Shown: positions 15,054 to 20,524 of the stretch, one piece after another
Position numbering within the stretch: position 1 is the stretch's first letter
How the letters are laid out: every line of letters starts with the position of its first letter
IMG/VR virus record: IMGVR_UViG_3300043464_001199
Span: 1 to 31,999 of that record
From: a virus
Strand: one strand, 5' to 3'
Length of the DNA stretch: 31,999 nt
Position numbers and translations under genes: made by a program
The notes under the pieces: generated by a model
The model's input: only the letters and a program-made list of their open reading frames with translations
Databases searched by the model: none
Told to the model about the DNA's origin: nothing

Positions 15054-15581
15054 TTAGAACGGGATCTCGTCGCCGTCTTCCTGTTGTTGAGCCGCTGTCG
15101 GGGTTGCCGGATGCAGAAGTTCTTTGAATACCTCCACGCCTAGCACCTTACCCGCATCGTCCGAGTCGATCGGGAGGACGCTGGACAGGTTCGGAAAAAA
15201 GCGCGACGGATCTTTGCGCCCTGGCTGATGCTCGATGCGGATTTCTGCCGGAAAGCCGACAAGGGAAGCCGTGTCGAGGCCCGCAGTTGGCGGTTTTTCA
15301 AGCCACTTTTGCAGAAATCCAAAGAGCGCCGCCTTTTCATGGATAATCGGCTTCATCTCCCGAGTCTGAATCACCCAAGGAAGTCCCTGTTTGCACTTGA
15401 AACCGAAATAAAAGCTCGTCAGGTCTACCACCTCGGTTTCCGCCGAGTCGAACTTTTGCCGCTCGACGCCGAAACGGTCTTCGATCGCGATGCAGGTGGC
15501 GATGTATCGGCCCTTCGGGGGCAGCTCGCCGGATTTAATGCGGGAGGATTTCCCGCCGGTGTTGATTTTCAGGATTGCCAT
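15054..15581 (-). CDS. Single-stranded DNA-binding-like protein with acidic C-terminal tip
   Basis: This 175-residue protein begins with a strand-rich region (LPPKGRYIATCIAIEDRF and VDLTSFYFGFKC) compatible with an OB fold. It ends with a Gln-rich linker and EDGDEIPF. The Asp/Glu-Ile-Pro-Phe end is the tip by which bacterial SSB recruits DNA-processing enzymes. It lies beside resolvase, helicase and exonuclease genes. I infer that it is the phage SSB or a similar replication/recombination protein. The N-terminal fold is not an obvious match to bacterial SSB, so an SSB-interacting recombination protein is the alternative. The leader carries two AACACGAA copies and no Shine-Dalgarno sequence. 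Confidence 0.75.
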   Translation of the reverse strand: MAILKINTGGKSSRIKSGELPPKGRYIATCIAIEDRFGVERQKFDSAETEVVDLTSFYFGFKCKQGLPWVIQTREMKPIIHEKAALFGFLQKWLEKPPTAGLDTASLVGFPAEIRIEHQPGRKDPSRFFPNLSSVLPIDSDDAGKVLGVEVFKELLHPATPTAAQQQEDGDEIPF

Positions 15582-15617
15582 ATGTGTTCTGTATTTTCGT
15601 GTTTTCGTGTTCTGCGT
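15582..15617 (-). repeat. Gene leader with two AACACGAA copies (copy 1 of a near-identical pair)
   Basis: The 36 bases before the ATG at 15581 contain AACACGAA twice at 8-base spacing (15611-15604 and 15603-15596) and then a CAGAACACA segment next to the start codon. About 31 of 36 bases match the leader of the 15877 gene. The two downstream proteins are unrelated, so the leader itself was duplicated or is conserved by function. Confidence 0.7.
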
Positions 15618-15637
15618 TAAATTAGTTACGTCACTGA

Positions 15638-15877
15638 CTATCTCAGGGACTTGCGGCGTAATTCACTCATCAACGCGTCTGCTAGTTCTACGGCATCGGT
15701 TGCGATTTCGTTGTCAGACCATCTTGTAGATTTTCCCTGCAAAAGCATTGCAGCCATTGCTGCGATTGCGGCTTGTGTTCGGATTTCAGCCATTTTTTCC
15801 CGTTTCACTCGGTTTCTATTTTTAGTTGCATCGGCTTTACGCTTTGCACCTGTTGGTTTGACCTGATTTATGTTCAT
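15638..15877 (-). CDS. Small uncharacterised protein upstream of the SSB-like gene
   Basis: This 79-residue protein starts at ATG 15877. The first 35 residues are very basic (Lys/Arg/Asn-rich, with AKRKADATKNRNRVKREK). The rest is a predicted helical segment (AAIAAMAAMLLQ, then DAVELADALMSELRR). A longer frame upstream runs through a non-coding-looking leader, so ATG 15877 is preferred because the AACACGAA leader lies directly in front. An internal ATG (MAEIRTQ) is possible. The acidic/helical end and basic head suggest a small nucleic-acid-associated protein, but no family is recognised. Confidence 0.6.
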   Translation of the reverse strand: MNINQVKPTGAKRKADATKNRNRVKREKMAEIRTQAAIAAMAAMLLQGKSTRWSDNEIATDAVELADALMSELRRKSLR

Positions 15878-15913
15878 CTGTGTTCTGTGTTTTCGTGTTT
15901 TCGTGTTTTGAGT
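15878..15913 (-). repeat. Gene leader with two AACACGAA copies (copy 2 of a near-identical pair)
   Basis: The leader before ATG 15877 holds AACACGAA at 15907-15900 and 15899-15892 (8-base period), then a CAGAACACAG segment abutting the start codon. It is almost the same as the leader at 15582-15617. It lies between two genes and has no Shine-Dalgarno sequence. Confidence 0.7.
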
Positions 15914-15930
15914 CGGCTTCCGCCGTGGTC

Positions 15931-15999
15931 TTACTCGCGATGCCGCCACCATAGGACTGCTGCGAGCAAAAGCGATGCTGCGGCAATTAGACACCGCAT
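15931..15999 (-). CDS. Possible 22-residue single-pass membrane peptide
   Basis: An ATG at 15999, directly after the AACACGAA triple repeat, opens a 22-codon frame. The product has a short N-terminus, a hydrophobic core rich in Ala and Leu (AAASLLLAAVLWW) and a charged end (RHRE). The layout resembles very small phage membrane peptides. It fills what would otherwise be an empty gap between two leaders. A competing frame from GTG 15994 fuses into the next gene but translates the leader repeats. Given its size, chance occurrence cannot be excluded. Confidence 0.35.
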   Translation of the reverse strand: MRCLIAAASLLLAAVLWWRHRE

Positions 16000-16003
16000 G
16001 TGA

Positions 16004-16040
16004 TTCGTGTTCATTTCGTGTTCAATTCGTGTTCAATTCG
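16004..16040. repeat. Three 10-bp repeats at 11-bp spacing (TGAACACGAA on the minus strand)
   Basis: The plus strand has TTCGTGTTCA at 16004-16013, 16015-16024 and 16026-16035, and a partial TTCG at 16037-16040. The 11-bp phasing puts all copies on one face of the helix, as in iterons or operators. The array overlaps the last codons of the 16011-16250 gene and precedes the small ORF at 15999. It shares the core AACACGAA with the two leaders downstream. Confidence 0.8.
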
Positions 16041-16250
16041 CCGGTCATCATCCGCGGCGGAAATGCAGATTCGAAGCTGTCTGACAACGGCGGCCGAAAT
16101 GTCTCCGCGTTGCGTCGGAGGGATCTTCTGGAAGAGCATGCCGCAAAGCATGCGTAGGATTCCCACCTCCGCTGCCAGCCGCAAATCGTCCCGGCCTTGG
16201 CTGTTGGCGTCGATCGCCAACGCCAGGTAATGGTTGATCTCCGGGCTCAT
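16011..16250 (-). CDS. Uncharacterised 79-residue protein
   Basis: The ATG at 16250 overlaps the preceding stop as ATGA. The product is helical, with INHYLALAIDANSQGRDDLR and LAAEVGILRMLCGMLFQKI, then a TQRGDISAAVVRQLRICISA helix. The last residues (EHELNTK) are encoded by the TGAACACGAA repeat, so the repeats and the coding end share DNA. It belongs to the tightly coupled row of early genes that runs from the exonuclease. No function is recognised. Confidence 0.65.
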   Translation of the reverse strand: MSPEINHYLALAIDANSQGRDDLRLAAEVGILRMLCGMLFQKIPPTQRGDISAAVVRQLRICISAADDDRRIEHELNTK

Positions 16251-16720
16251 GGCTCCACCTCCAGCCAATTCTCGCGAGCGGACATCCCCTGAAACTTTTC
16301 GTACATTGCCCACAATGACCGTTGCTCCCGGGGCTCCAATGGTCGACGGTCGATGACCGTGCGCTGCACCACATCGTAAAACCGCGCCAGCATCCGGTTC
16401 CGGAGTAACTGCAGCTCGAATACTTCTCCCTGCGCCTCCCGCAGCTGGTTCTCCAGCGCCTGCACCCGCTCGCGCAGCGTTGGCTCGTCGTGCCGGGTCT
16501 GTTGCAACCCAGCGGCCTTCCGCAACTCGTTGTATGTGCCGAATCCGAAATTGCCGCGCTTGAGGAAACGGTAATCCCGCCGCACTTTGTCCCGCAGTTT
16601 GTCGAGAGACTCGAGCCGATGCTCGATGCAAAAGGCGGTTGCCCGCCAACTCAACGGCTGATCCAGCCCGAGCTTGTGCGCCAACGCTTGGCGCTCCCGC
16701 AATCGTTCTTTTTGGGTCAT
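16247..16720 (-). CDS. Uncharacterised protein with central coiled coil
   Basis: This 157-residue protein starts at ATG 16720 (ATGA overlap). The basic N-terminal half (TQKERLRERQALAHKLGLDQ, and FCIEHRLESLDKLRDKVRRD) could include a helix-turn-helix-like fold. A coiled coil follows at about 75-105 (LRERVQALENQLREAQGEVF). The C-terminal helix contains RMLARFYDVVQRTVI. A dimeric DNA-binding or structural role would fit, but no conserved motif is seen. It is translationally coupled on both sides. Confidence 0.65.
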   Translation of the reverse strand: MTQKERLRERQALAHKLGLDQPLSWRATAFCIEHRLESLDKLRDKVRRDYRFLKRGNFGFGTYNELRKAAGLQQTRHDEPTLRERVQALENQLREAQGEVFELQLLRNRMLARFYDVVQRTVIDRRPLEPREQRSLWAMYEKFQGMSARENWLEVEP

Positions 16721-16920
16721 TCGGCCACCTCCCACTGTCCCCGCGGCAGCTTGAGCGCTTGAACATGCTTCTCCTTTTTCTGACGCATATCATGGATCAG
16801 ATTTGCCGCTGTTTGCAGCATCACTGACACTCTGATGCATGTATCCGTAGGCACTTCACGGAACTTTGCGGCCTCCTCAATCATTTCCCGCGTGAGCTTG
16901 TCGATGTATTCGTCAGTCAT
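16717..16920 (-). CDS. Small uncharacterised helical protein
   Basis: This 67-residue protein begins MTDEYIDKLTREMIEEAAKF and is predicted to be almost entirely helical, ending with the basic/acidic tail PRGQWEVAE. Start and stop both form ATGA overlaps with neighbours, which is strong evidence that it is translated. The MTDE start is shared with the upstream 226-residue protein and with the product of 21764-21991, but the resemblance does not extend far. No function is recognised. Confidence 0.7.
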   Translation of the reverse strand: MTDEYIDKLTREMIEEAAKFREVPTDTCIRVSVMLQTAANLIHDMRQKKEKHVQALKLPRGQWEVAE

Positions 16921-17597
16921 TCCACCCCTCCTTTCGCTGCTTCAATGAGCGCATCCGCCTGCGCGAGCCACCAGTCATGCTGATTGTCGATTTCCGATTC
17001 CGGATTTGCCAGCCAGCCTGCTTGCAACATCGCCGCAATCTCCAGCCGAGAAGGTTCGGGGCGGATCATTTTCGTGGCGGCAGGAATATGATTTTTCAAT
17101 CGCTCCACCTCGACGCGGGCCTCGTCGCGCTCTGTAAGAAGTTTGTTGATGGTTGCATTGTAATGGTTGGTTGCTGCGGTGTACTCGTCGCGCAGCTTCT
17201 CTTCCTCGGCCCGGCCCTTCTCTAACTCATTGCGCACTCTCGTGTTGTACTTAACCACCTTTTCCAAATCGGCTTTGGCAATGTCTCGTTCCTCGCCCTC
17301 CCATTTGCCCAGCGTTCGCAGAAAAGCCTTAGCGCGCTGCCGTGCGGTTGCGTGTGCCACCTGAATCCATGTGTCGGCCAATAAATCCACGAAAGTTTCC
17401 CATTCGCTGCCTCGAAGCATTTTCTCCGCCTCGTGCATCGCGTTGAGGTCGGCACAATAGTCAGGAATCGGCTTTCTGTGCGCCTCGTGCCGATCTGGCG
17501 GAAAACCGCGAAGTCTAAAGCCACCGTTTTCACACTCGCCCACATTCGTCCACCCGCAAACTTCCGCAATCGTTACGTTAATTTGCTCGTCAGTCAT
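16917..17597 (-). CDS. Phage ABA-sandwich domain protein with coiled coil
   Basis: This 226-residue protein opens MTDEQINVTIAEVCGW and has IPDYCADLNAMHEAEKML at about 45-62, the signature of the phage ABA sandwich domain, a small alpha/beta domain common in early phage proteins of unknown role. Residues about 90-170 form a charged coiled coil (EKGRAEEEKLRDEY). The end, HDWWLAQADALIEAAKGG, resembles C-terminal helices seen in other such proteins. It is coupled by ATGA overlaps to the exonuclease gene upstream and a small gene downstream. The biochemical role is unknown. Confidence 0.7.
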   Translation of the reverse strand: MTDEQINVTIAEVCGWTNVGECENGGFRLRGFPPDRHEAHRKPIPDYCADLNAMHEAEKMLRGSEWETFVDLLADTWIQVAHATARQRAKAFLRTLGKWEGEERDIAKADLEKVVKYNTRVRNELEKGRAEEEKLRDEYTAATNHYNATINKLLTERDEARVEVERLKNHIPAATKMIRPEPSRLEIAAMLQAGWLANPESEIDNQHDWWLAQADALIEAAKGGVE

Positions 17598-18229
17598 TTC
17601 GCCACCTCCATCCGTTTTGCCAGCGCCTGGACCAGTTCCACGTCCCGCCGGAGGTACGCTTCCGCCGCGAGCGGGTCGGTCTTCAGCAGCTCCGCAAAGT
17701 CCGCTCCGCTCCCAAGCTTGTCGCCCAGATTGAACAGCTTAGCAGCCATTTTAAGGGACAAACGCTCCTGGGGATTATTGTGAGACCAAATTAACATCAG
17801 GTCACGATGAGTCCACGCTAGGTTGCGGTTGTCGGCGGGGTAAATCCATTCCGGCGGGGTCACGCCGAGGATCCAGCTGCGCCGCCGGAGGAACGGCAGG
17901 TCAAAGCCGCAAATGTTCCAGCCGCAAAGCCGGGGGACCATAATCTCCCTGGCTCGATCCTGAATCAGACTCCACGCAGCCAGCAGCAAATCCCGCTCGG
18001 TGGTAGATCGAAGCAAACTCACCGGCGCCTCGCTACCAAACGCCAACCCAACGGCCAGTACCTCGCCGGTGACCGCGGAAAGAGCGTGCCGACTTTCCCA
18101 CTCGGTTTTGGCCTCTTCGATCGCCGCCGCAATCTTGACGGGATCCTTGATGTTTTTTGGCGCCCGGAACTCAGGCGCGTAGTTGGCTGCATGGGGACTC
18201 GGTCCCGTTTCAATGTCGATGTAAATCAT
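17594..18229 (-). CDS. DnaQ-like 3'-5' exonuclease (DEDD superfamily)
   Basis: This 211-residue protein has the three exonuclease motifs: IYIDIETGP at the N-terminus (Asp5, Glu7), GWNICGFDLPFLRRR in the middle (Asp about 109) and YLRRDVELVQALAKRM near the end (third acidic residue). The YLRRDVELVQ form is of the DEDDy type. The spacing is that of the stand-alone or PolB-related exonuclease group. It could proofread for the host polymerase or degrade DNA ends. It lies in the replication block, coupled to its neighbours by ATGA overlaps. No polymerase domain is present. Confidence 0.87.
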   Translation of the reverse strand: MIYIDIETGPSPHAANYAPEFRAPKNIKDPVKIAAAIEEAKTEWESRHALSAVTGEVLAVGLAFGSEAPVSLLRSTTERDLLLAAWSLIQDRAREIMVPRLCGWNICGFDLPFLRRRSWILGVTPPEWIYPADNRNLAWTHRDLMLIWSHNNPQERLSLKMAAKLFNLGDKLGSGADFAELLKTDPLAAEAYLRRDVELVQALAKRMEVAK

Positions 18230-18441
18230 TCTGGTGTGCTGTTTGTGTTTCGGTTTTTTTTGCGGCGCGTCGCGAACTGGTGGAATGTCGCCATTTCCTC
18301 AGCCCTAAGGCCCCGACGCTGGAGCCATTCGAGGTAAGCCTTGCGAACGCTTACCATGTTGATTGCCGGGAACGCCTGTTCCCCTTGCGCGGGTTGAAAC
18401 TCCCGCCCCGCCCTTTGTTTGTCGCCTGGGCTGCTATTCAT
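18226..18441 (-). CDS. Small basic protein upstream of the exonuclease
   Basis: This 71-residue protein has a polar N-terminus rich in Gln, Arg and Gly and then a helical region (VSVRKAYLEWLQRRGLRAEE, ATFHQFATRRKKN) that is strongly basic at its end. Its TGA overlaps the exonuclease ATG as ATGA, and its own ATG lies inside the last codons of the membrane-protein gene upstream. The EMATFHQFATRRKK segment could be a DNA- or RNA-binding helix, but no family is recognised. Confidence 0.65.
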   Translation of the reverse strand: MNSSPGDKQRAGREFQPAQGEQAFPAINMVSVRKAYLEWLQRRGLRAEEMATFHQFATRRKKNRNTNSTPE

Positions 18442-18595
18442 TGGTCAACTCGGCAAAAGCCAGCAAGACGACGGGCACCGTGCAGACGGACAGCGCAGCC
18501 CAAACTAAACCCTCCCAAGTCCCAGCTACGCGCTGAAGCCAGTACAAATCCGAGAAACAAAGGACAACGGACGAAACGCAAATCAGAGGCCTCAT
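18434..18595 (-). CDS. Small membrane protein (53 residues)
   Basis: The ATG at 18595 overlaps the stop of the upstream gene as ATGA. The 53-codon frame ends with TAG inside the next gene, overlapping its start by 8 bases. The product has two hydrophobic segments, residues 3-15 (PLICVSSVVLCFS) and about 29-47 (GLVWAALSVCTVPVVLLAF), separated by WLQRVAGTWE, and ends in acidic AELTNE. A two-pass inner-membrane protein is likely. It may act in superinfection exclusion or membrane association of replication, but nothing in the sequence decides this. A different frame covering the same bases lacks coupled starts and looks spurious. Confidence 0.62.
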   Translation of the reverse strand: MRPLICVSSVVLCFSDLYWLQRVAGTWEGLVWAALSVCTVPVVLLAFAELTNE

Positions 18596-18753
18596 TTGCA
18601 GGCCTCCAATGCTTCCGTGGCTTCCTGCACCGCTGCTTCAAATGAGGCCAAATCGCATCCTTCTCCGGCTCTGTTTGCCCAGCTAAATTTTCCTGACTTG
18701 GTTTGCCAGATGCTTGAAATTCCAAGCCCTGGGTGAATGTATTCGGTTTTCAT
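18592..18753 (-). CDS. Small soluble protein (53 residues) after structured element A
   Basis: The ATG at 18753 directly follows the CACAACACACT leader, and the frame ends in an ATGA overlap with the membrane-protein gene. The product starts MKTEYIHPGLGISSIWQT, has a likely beta-hairpin (GKFSWANRAGEG) and ends in an acidic helix (LASFEAAVQEATEALEAC). It resembles small phage beta-beta-alpha proteins but matches no family I can name. The leader architecture and coupled stop support it as a real gene despite its size. Confidence 0.65.
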   Translation of the reverse strand: MKTEYIHPGLGISSIWQTKSGKFSWANRAGEGCDLASFEAAVQEATEALEACK

Positions 18754-18832
18754 AGTGTGTTGTGTGAGTTGCTGACGGCCTCGTCAGTGCCCGCATCACG
18801 GGTCAGACGCCCCGGAGGGCGTTTCGGCCTTA
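18754..18832 (-). ncRNA. Structured intergenic element A (three hairpins)
   Basis: The element begins with the TAA of the upstream gene, TAAGGCCGAA, then has hairpin 1 (ACGCCC-TCCG-GGGCGT, 18822-18807), hairpin 2 (CCCG-5-CGGG, 18802-18790), hairpin 3 (CTGACG-AGGC-CGTCAG, 18787-18772) and the CA-rich leader of the 18753 gene. Element B at 19100-19188 has the same order. Neither is followed by a T-run, so ordinary termination is unlikely. A cis-acting RNA or processing signal is inferred. Confidence 0.6.
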
Positions 18833-19099
18833 TCTGCCAATCTGGCGCGCCACAAGGGCCTTCCCATCCCACTTGGCGTCAAACGAGTGTATCCAATCGC
18901 GCTCCCGATCCCCGATCGGCCCAGAGAGGGCGTAAACGTCAATGATTAAGTCCGTGATGTCCTCCGGCACGTCTTGGATGGGTCGAAATTCGCGGCCTCC
19001 AGAGCGGGGGCAAGTGTAGGCGGCCTCGAAGGCGTACAGTCCCGGGCGGGCGTATGCGGTGGTCTTCTTGAAGGCGCGGAATGCTTTGATCAGTTTCAT
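18830..19099 (-). CDS. Uncharacterised 89-residue protein between elements A and B
   Basis: This protein begins with a basic helix (MKLIKAFRAFKKTTAYARPG), continues with YAFEAAYTCPRSGGREFRP, and then an acidic segment VPEDITDLIIDVYALSG. The end, WDGKALVARQIGR, is basic. It has two Cys and no membrane segment. The gene is flanked by the two copies of the structured element: its ATG follows element B and its TAA is the first codon of element A. The leader (ACACACACATACC) has no Shine-Dalgarno sequence. It may be an early host-takeover protein, by position only. Confidence 0.62.
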   Translation of the reverse strand: MKLIKAFRAFKKTTAYARPGLYAFEAAYTCPRSGGREFRPIQDVPEDITDLIIDVYALSGPIGDRERDWIHSFDAKWDGKALVARQIGR

Positions 19100-19188
19100 G
19101 GTATGTGTGTGTATGTTAGTAGGTTAACTCAGACGGCCATCGTCAGGCAGGGCCTTACCCTGCGACGCCCGAAGGCGTTTCGGCCTTA
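19100..19188 (-). ncRNA. Structured intergenic element B (three hairpins)
   Basis: From the TAA of the upstream gene it reads TAAGGCCGAA as in element A. It then has hairpin 1 (ACGCC-TTCG-GGCGT, 19078-region at 19178-19165), hairpin 2 (GCAGGG-5-CCCTGC, 19163-19147), hairpin 3 (CTGACG/CGTCTG with one mismatch, 19146-19130) and the CA-rich leader before ATG 19099. Hairpin 2 differs in sequence from that of element A but keeps the fold and the 5-base loop, as expected for selected RNA structure. Hairpin 1 closes a stable TTCG loop. Confidence 0.6.
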
Positions 19189-19392
19189 GAGCAGCACCGT
19201 CCAGCCGTGGATTGACTCGATGCGGTCTGCTGCAATCGTCAGCTCGTCGCGGCGATGAGCCGCTGCTCCGATTGCAATCACATCGCCGCAGTGTGCGACG
19301 CTGACGCCGGTCGCAATTACAAACCCGTCAGCGTTGAGGATGGTTGCGGAGTCAGAAATGATGCTGTTGGCAAAAGAAGTGGAGTTGGACAT
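19186..19392 (-). CDS. Small uncharacterised protein (68 residues)
   Basis: The ATG at 19392 follows an A/C-rich leader (ACACACAAAAAA) without a Shine-Dalgarno sequence. The product begins MSNSTSFANSIISDSATILN and is then likely beta-rich, with FVIATGVSVAHCGDVIAIGA forming mainly hydrophobic strands, and ends HGWTVLL. It is hydrophobic but lacks a clear continuous membrane helix. A longer frame upstream exists but would translate the non-coding leader. Its stop codon is the first codon of structured element B. No function is recognised. Confidence 0.55.
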   Translation of the reverse strand: MSNSTSFANSIISDSATILNADGFVIATGVSVAHCGDVIAIGAAAHRRDELTIAADRIESIHGWTVLL

Positions 19393-19490
19393 TTTTTTGT
19401 GTGTGTTGGTTGTTTGCGTCCGCGTTACTGCGAACGGTTGCGAACCTATACGGTCACATTCCGGTTGCAAACTTTTTTTCGAGGGAATCT
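19393..19490 (-). promoter_or_regulatory. Intergenic gap with direct repeats, possible early promoter/operator
   Basis: This 98-base gap separates the ParB-like gene from the small early genes. On the minus strand it has a run of seven A, then TTTGCAACCG and TTCGCAACCG, a direct repeat about 36 bases apart, with TATAGG between. These could be operator half-sites around a promoter, but the -35/-10 spacing is short (14 bases). The A/C-rich leader of the 19392 gene fills the end of the gap. Confidence 0.35.
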
Positions 19491-20081
19491 CTAAGCCGTT
19501 GAGACTTCCCGCTTTAACTCCGATAAAAATTTCAGCACAGGCTCAAAATCAGCCAGAATCTGGCGTTTATCCTCCACCGTCCACCGATCCTGCGGAACCC
19601 GGCCAAGCCATTTGGTAAACCGCTCTGCGATAAGCACTGGCGACGCCACGTTCAGACTTTCCCGCTGTTCCTTGATTTCCTGCTTGGTCAACTGCACTTT
19701 AACCCGCACCGCGTGAGCAAGTTCCGCCGCTGTCAGGCCCTGCTCAAACGCCCAATCCAACGCAAGTTCCGGCTGCACCGCGCGCACTGCCACCGCGTGA
19801 TGTTCAAAGGTTAACGACGGATGCCGCTTGCCTCGCGGGATCTTTGTTGCAACTTCGTACGCTCGGGAAGCCTCCTCGAAAGAAAACGAGGAAAACTCCA
19901 ACTGTTTGTTTACAAACTCATTGCCAAATACGGCAGCACAATGCGCCATCCAGTCGCCCAACCCAAAAAGCATGTCGTTTCGAGCCCATTCAAGAATCCC
20001 AAGAAGCTGCACGGCGGTCGCTTCGTCCTTTACGTTTTCCAGCTTTAAGCCCTGCGGCGAAATGAGTTCCTCGGTGTTCAT
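19491..20081 (-). CDS. Putative ParB-related / HTH DNA-binding protein
   Basis: This 196-residue protein has a layout seen in a widespread phage and mobile-element family. A segment like FGLGDWMAHCAAVFGNEFVN is followed by a helix ending in YEVATKIPRGKRHPSLTFEH (about 76-95), then HHAVAVRAVQPELALDWAFE and GLTAAELAHAVRVK. The last part resembles the helix-turn-helix end of ParB-like proteins. A role in replication control or partition-like DNA binding is inferred. The ATG overlaps the preceding stop as ATGA, so it is coupled with a second putative DNA-binding protein. No nuclease motif is visible. Confidence 0.6.
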   Translation of the reverse strand: MNTEELISPQGLKLENVKDEATAVQLLGILEWARNDMLFGLGDWMAHCAAVFGNEFVNKQLEFSSFSFEEASRAYEVATKIPRGKRHPSLTFEHHAVAVRAVQPELALDWAFEQGLTAAELAHAVRVKVQLTKQEIKEQRESLNVASPVLIAERFTKWLGRVPQDRWTVEDKRQILADFEPVLKFLSELKREVSTA

Positions 20082-20524
20082 TGAATCCTGAATTTGCGTT
20101 TTCTGAAGTGTTTGACCTTTTGGACGGCAGAAAAAACCGTCGAAGCTTCGTCGCTTTTATTGTGCGACGTTCTTGGAAGCCCTAGCGAGTCTTGGACATT
20201 CCGGACAAGTTTGCTGAGCGCTGCAACCGTGTATCCGCTCGCTGCCGCGGCCTCGCGCATGCTCCGGAAAGGGAGTTGCCGGTCAAGGCCTGCGGCAAAC
20301 GCCAGCGCAAGCGCAAGCATTTTGCCGTTGGATCCGTAACGCCAAAAAAGCCTGATCACCGCAATCAACTCGGCATTCCCGGTGCGCTCCTGCCCTGCCC
20401 GCTGCCGCTCCGCCCACGCCAACACGCGCCGCGCCTGATCCAGCGTAAGCCCGAGTTCCTCGGCCAGCAGCTCTTCCGGCTTGTCCAGAGATCCAGGGTC
20501 CCAGATGTCGGATGGCTCAGACAT
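20078..20524 (-). CDS. Putative helix-turn-helix regulatory protein
   Basis: This 148-residue protein has an acidic N-terminus and two helical segments that may bind DNA: LLAEELGLTLDQARRVLAWA (about 19-38) and, in the middle, FRSMREAAAASGYTVAALSK (about 90-109), which has the spacing of a helix-turn-helix. The C-terminus is basic (VQKVKHFRKRKFRIQ). It begins at ATG 20524, overlapping the glycosyltransferase stop by 8 bases. Upstream in-frame codons belong to the glycosyltransferase region. It is the first gene of the putative early block and a good candidate regulator, but the family is not certain. Confidence 0.6.
   Translation of the reverse strand: MSEPSDIWDPGSLDKPEELLAEELGLTLDQARRVLAWAERQRAGQERTGNAELIAVIRLFWRYGSNGKMLALALAFAAGLDRQLPFRSMREAAAASGYTVAALSKLVRNVQDSLGLPRTSHNKSDEASTVFSAVQKVKHFRKRKFRIQ

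Noticed and set aside
18438-18725. 95-codon minus-strand frame across the two 53-residue genes
   Set aside because: The other frames have ATGA overlaps, a leader motif and natural composition, and this one has none.
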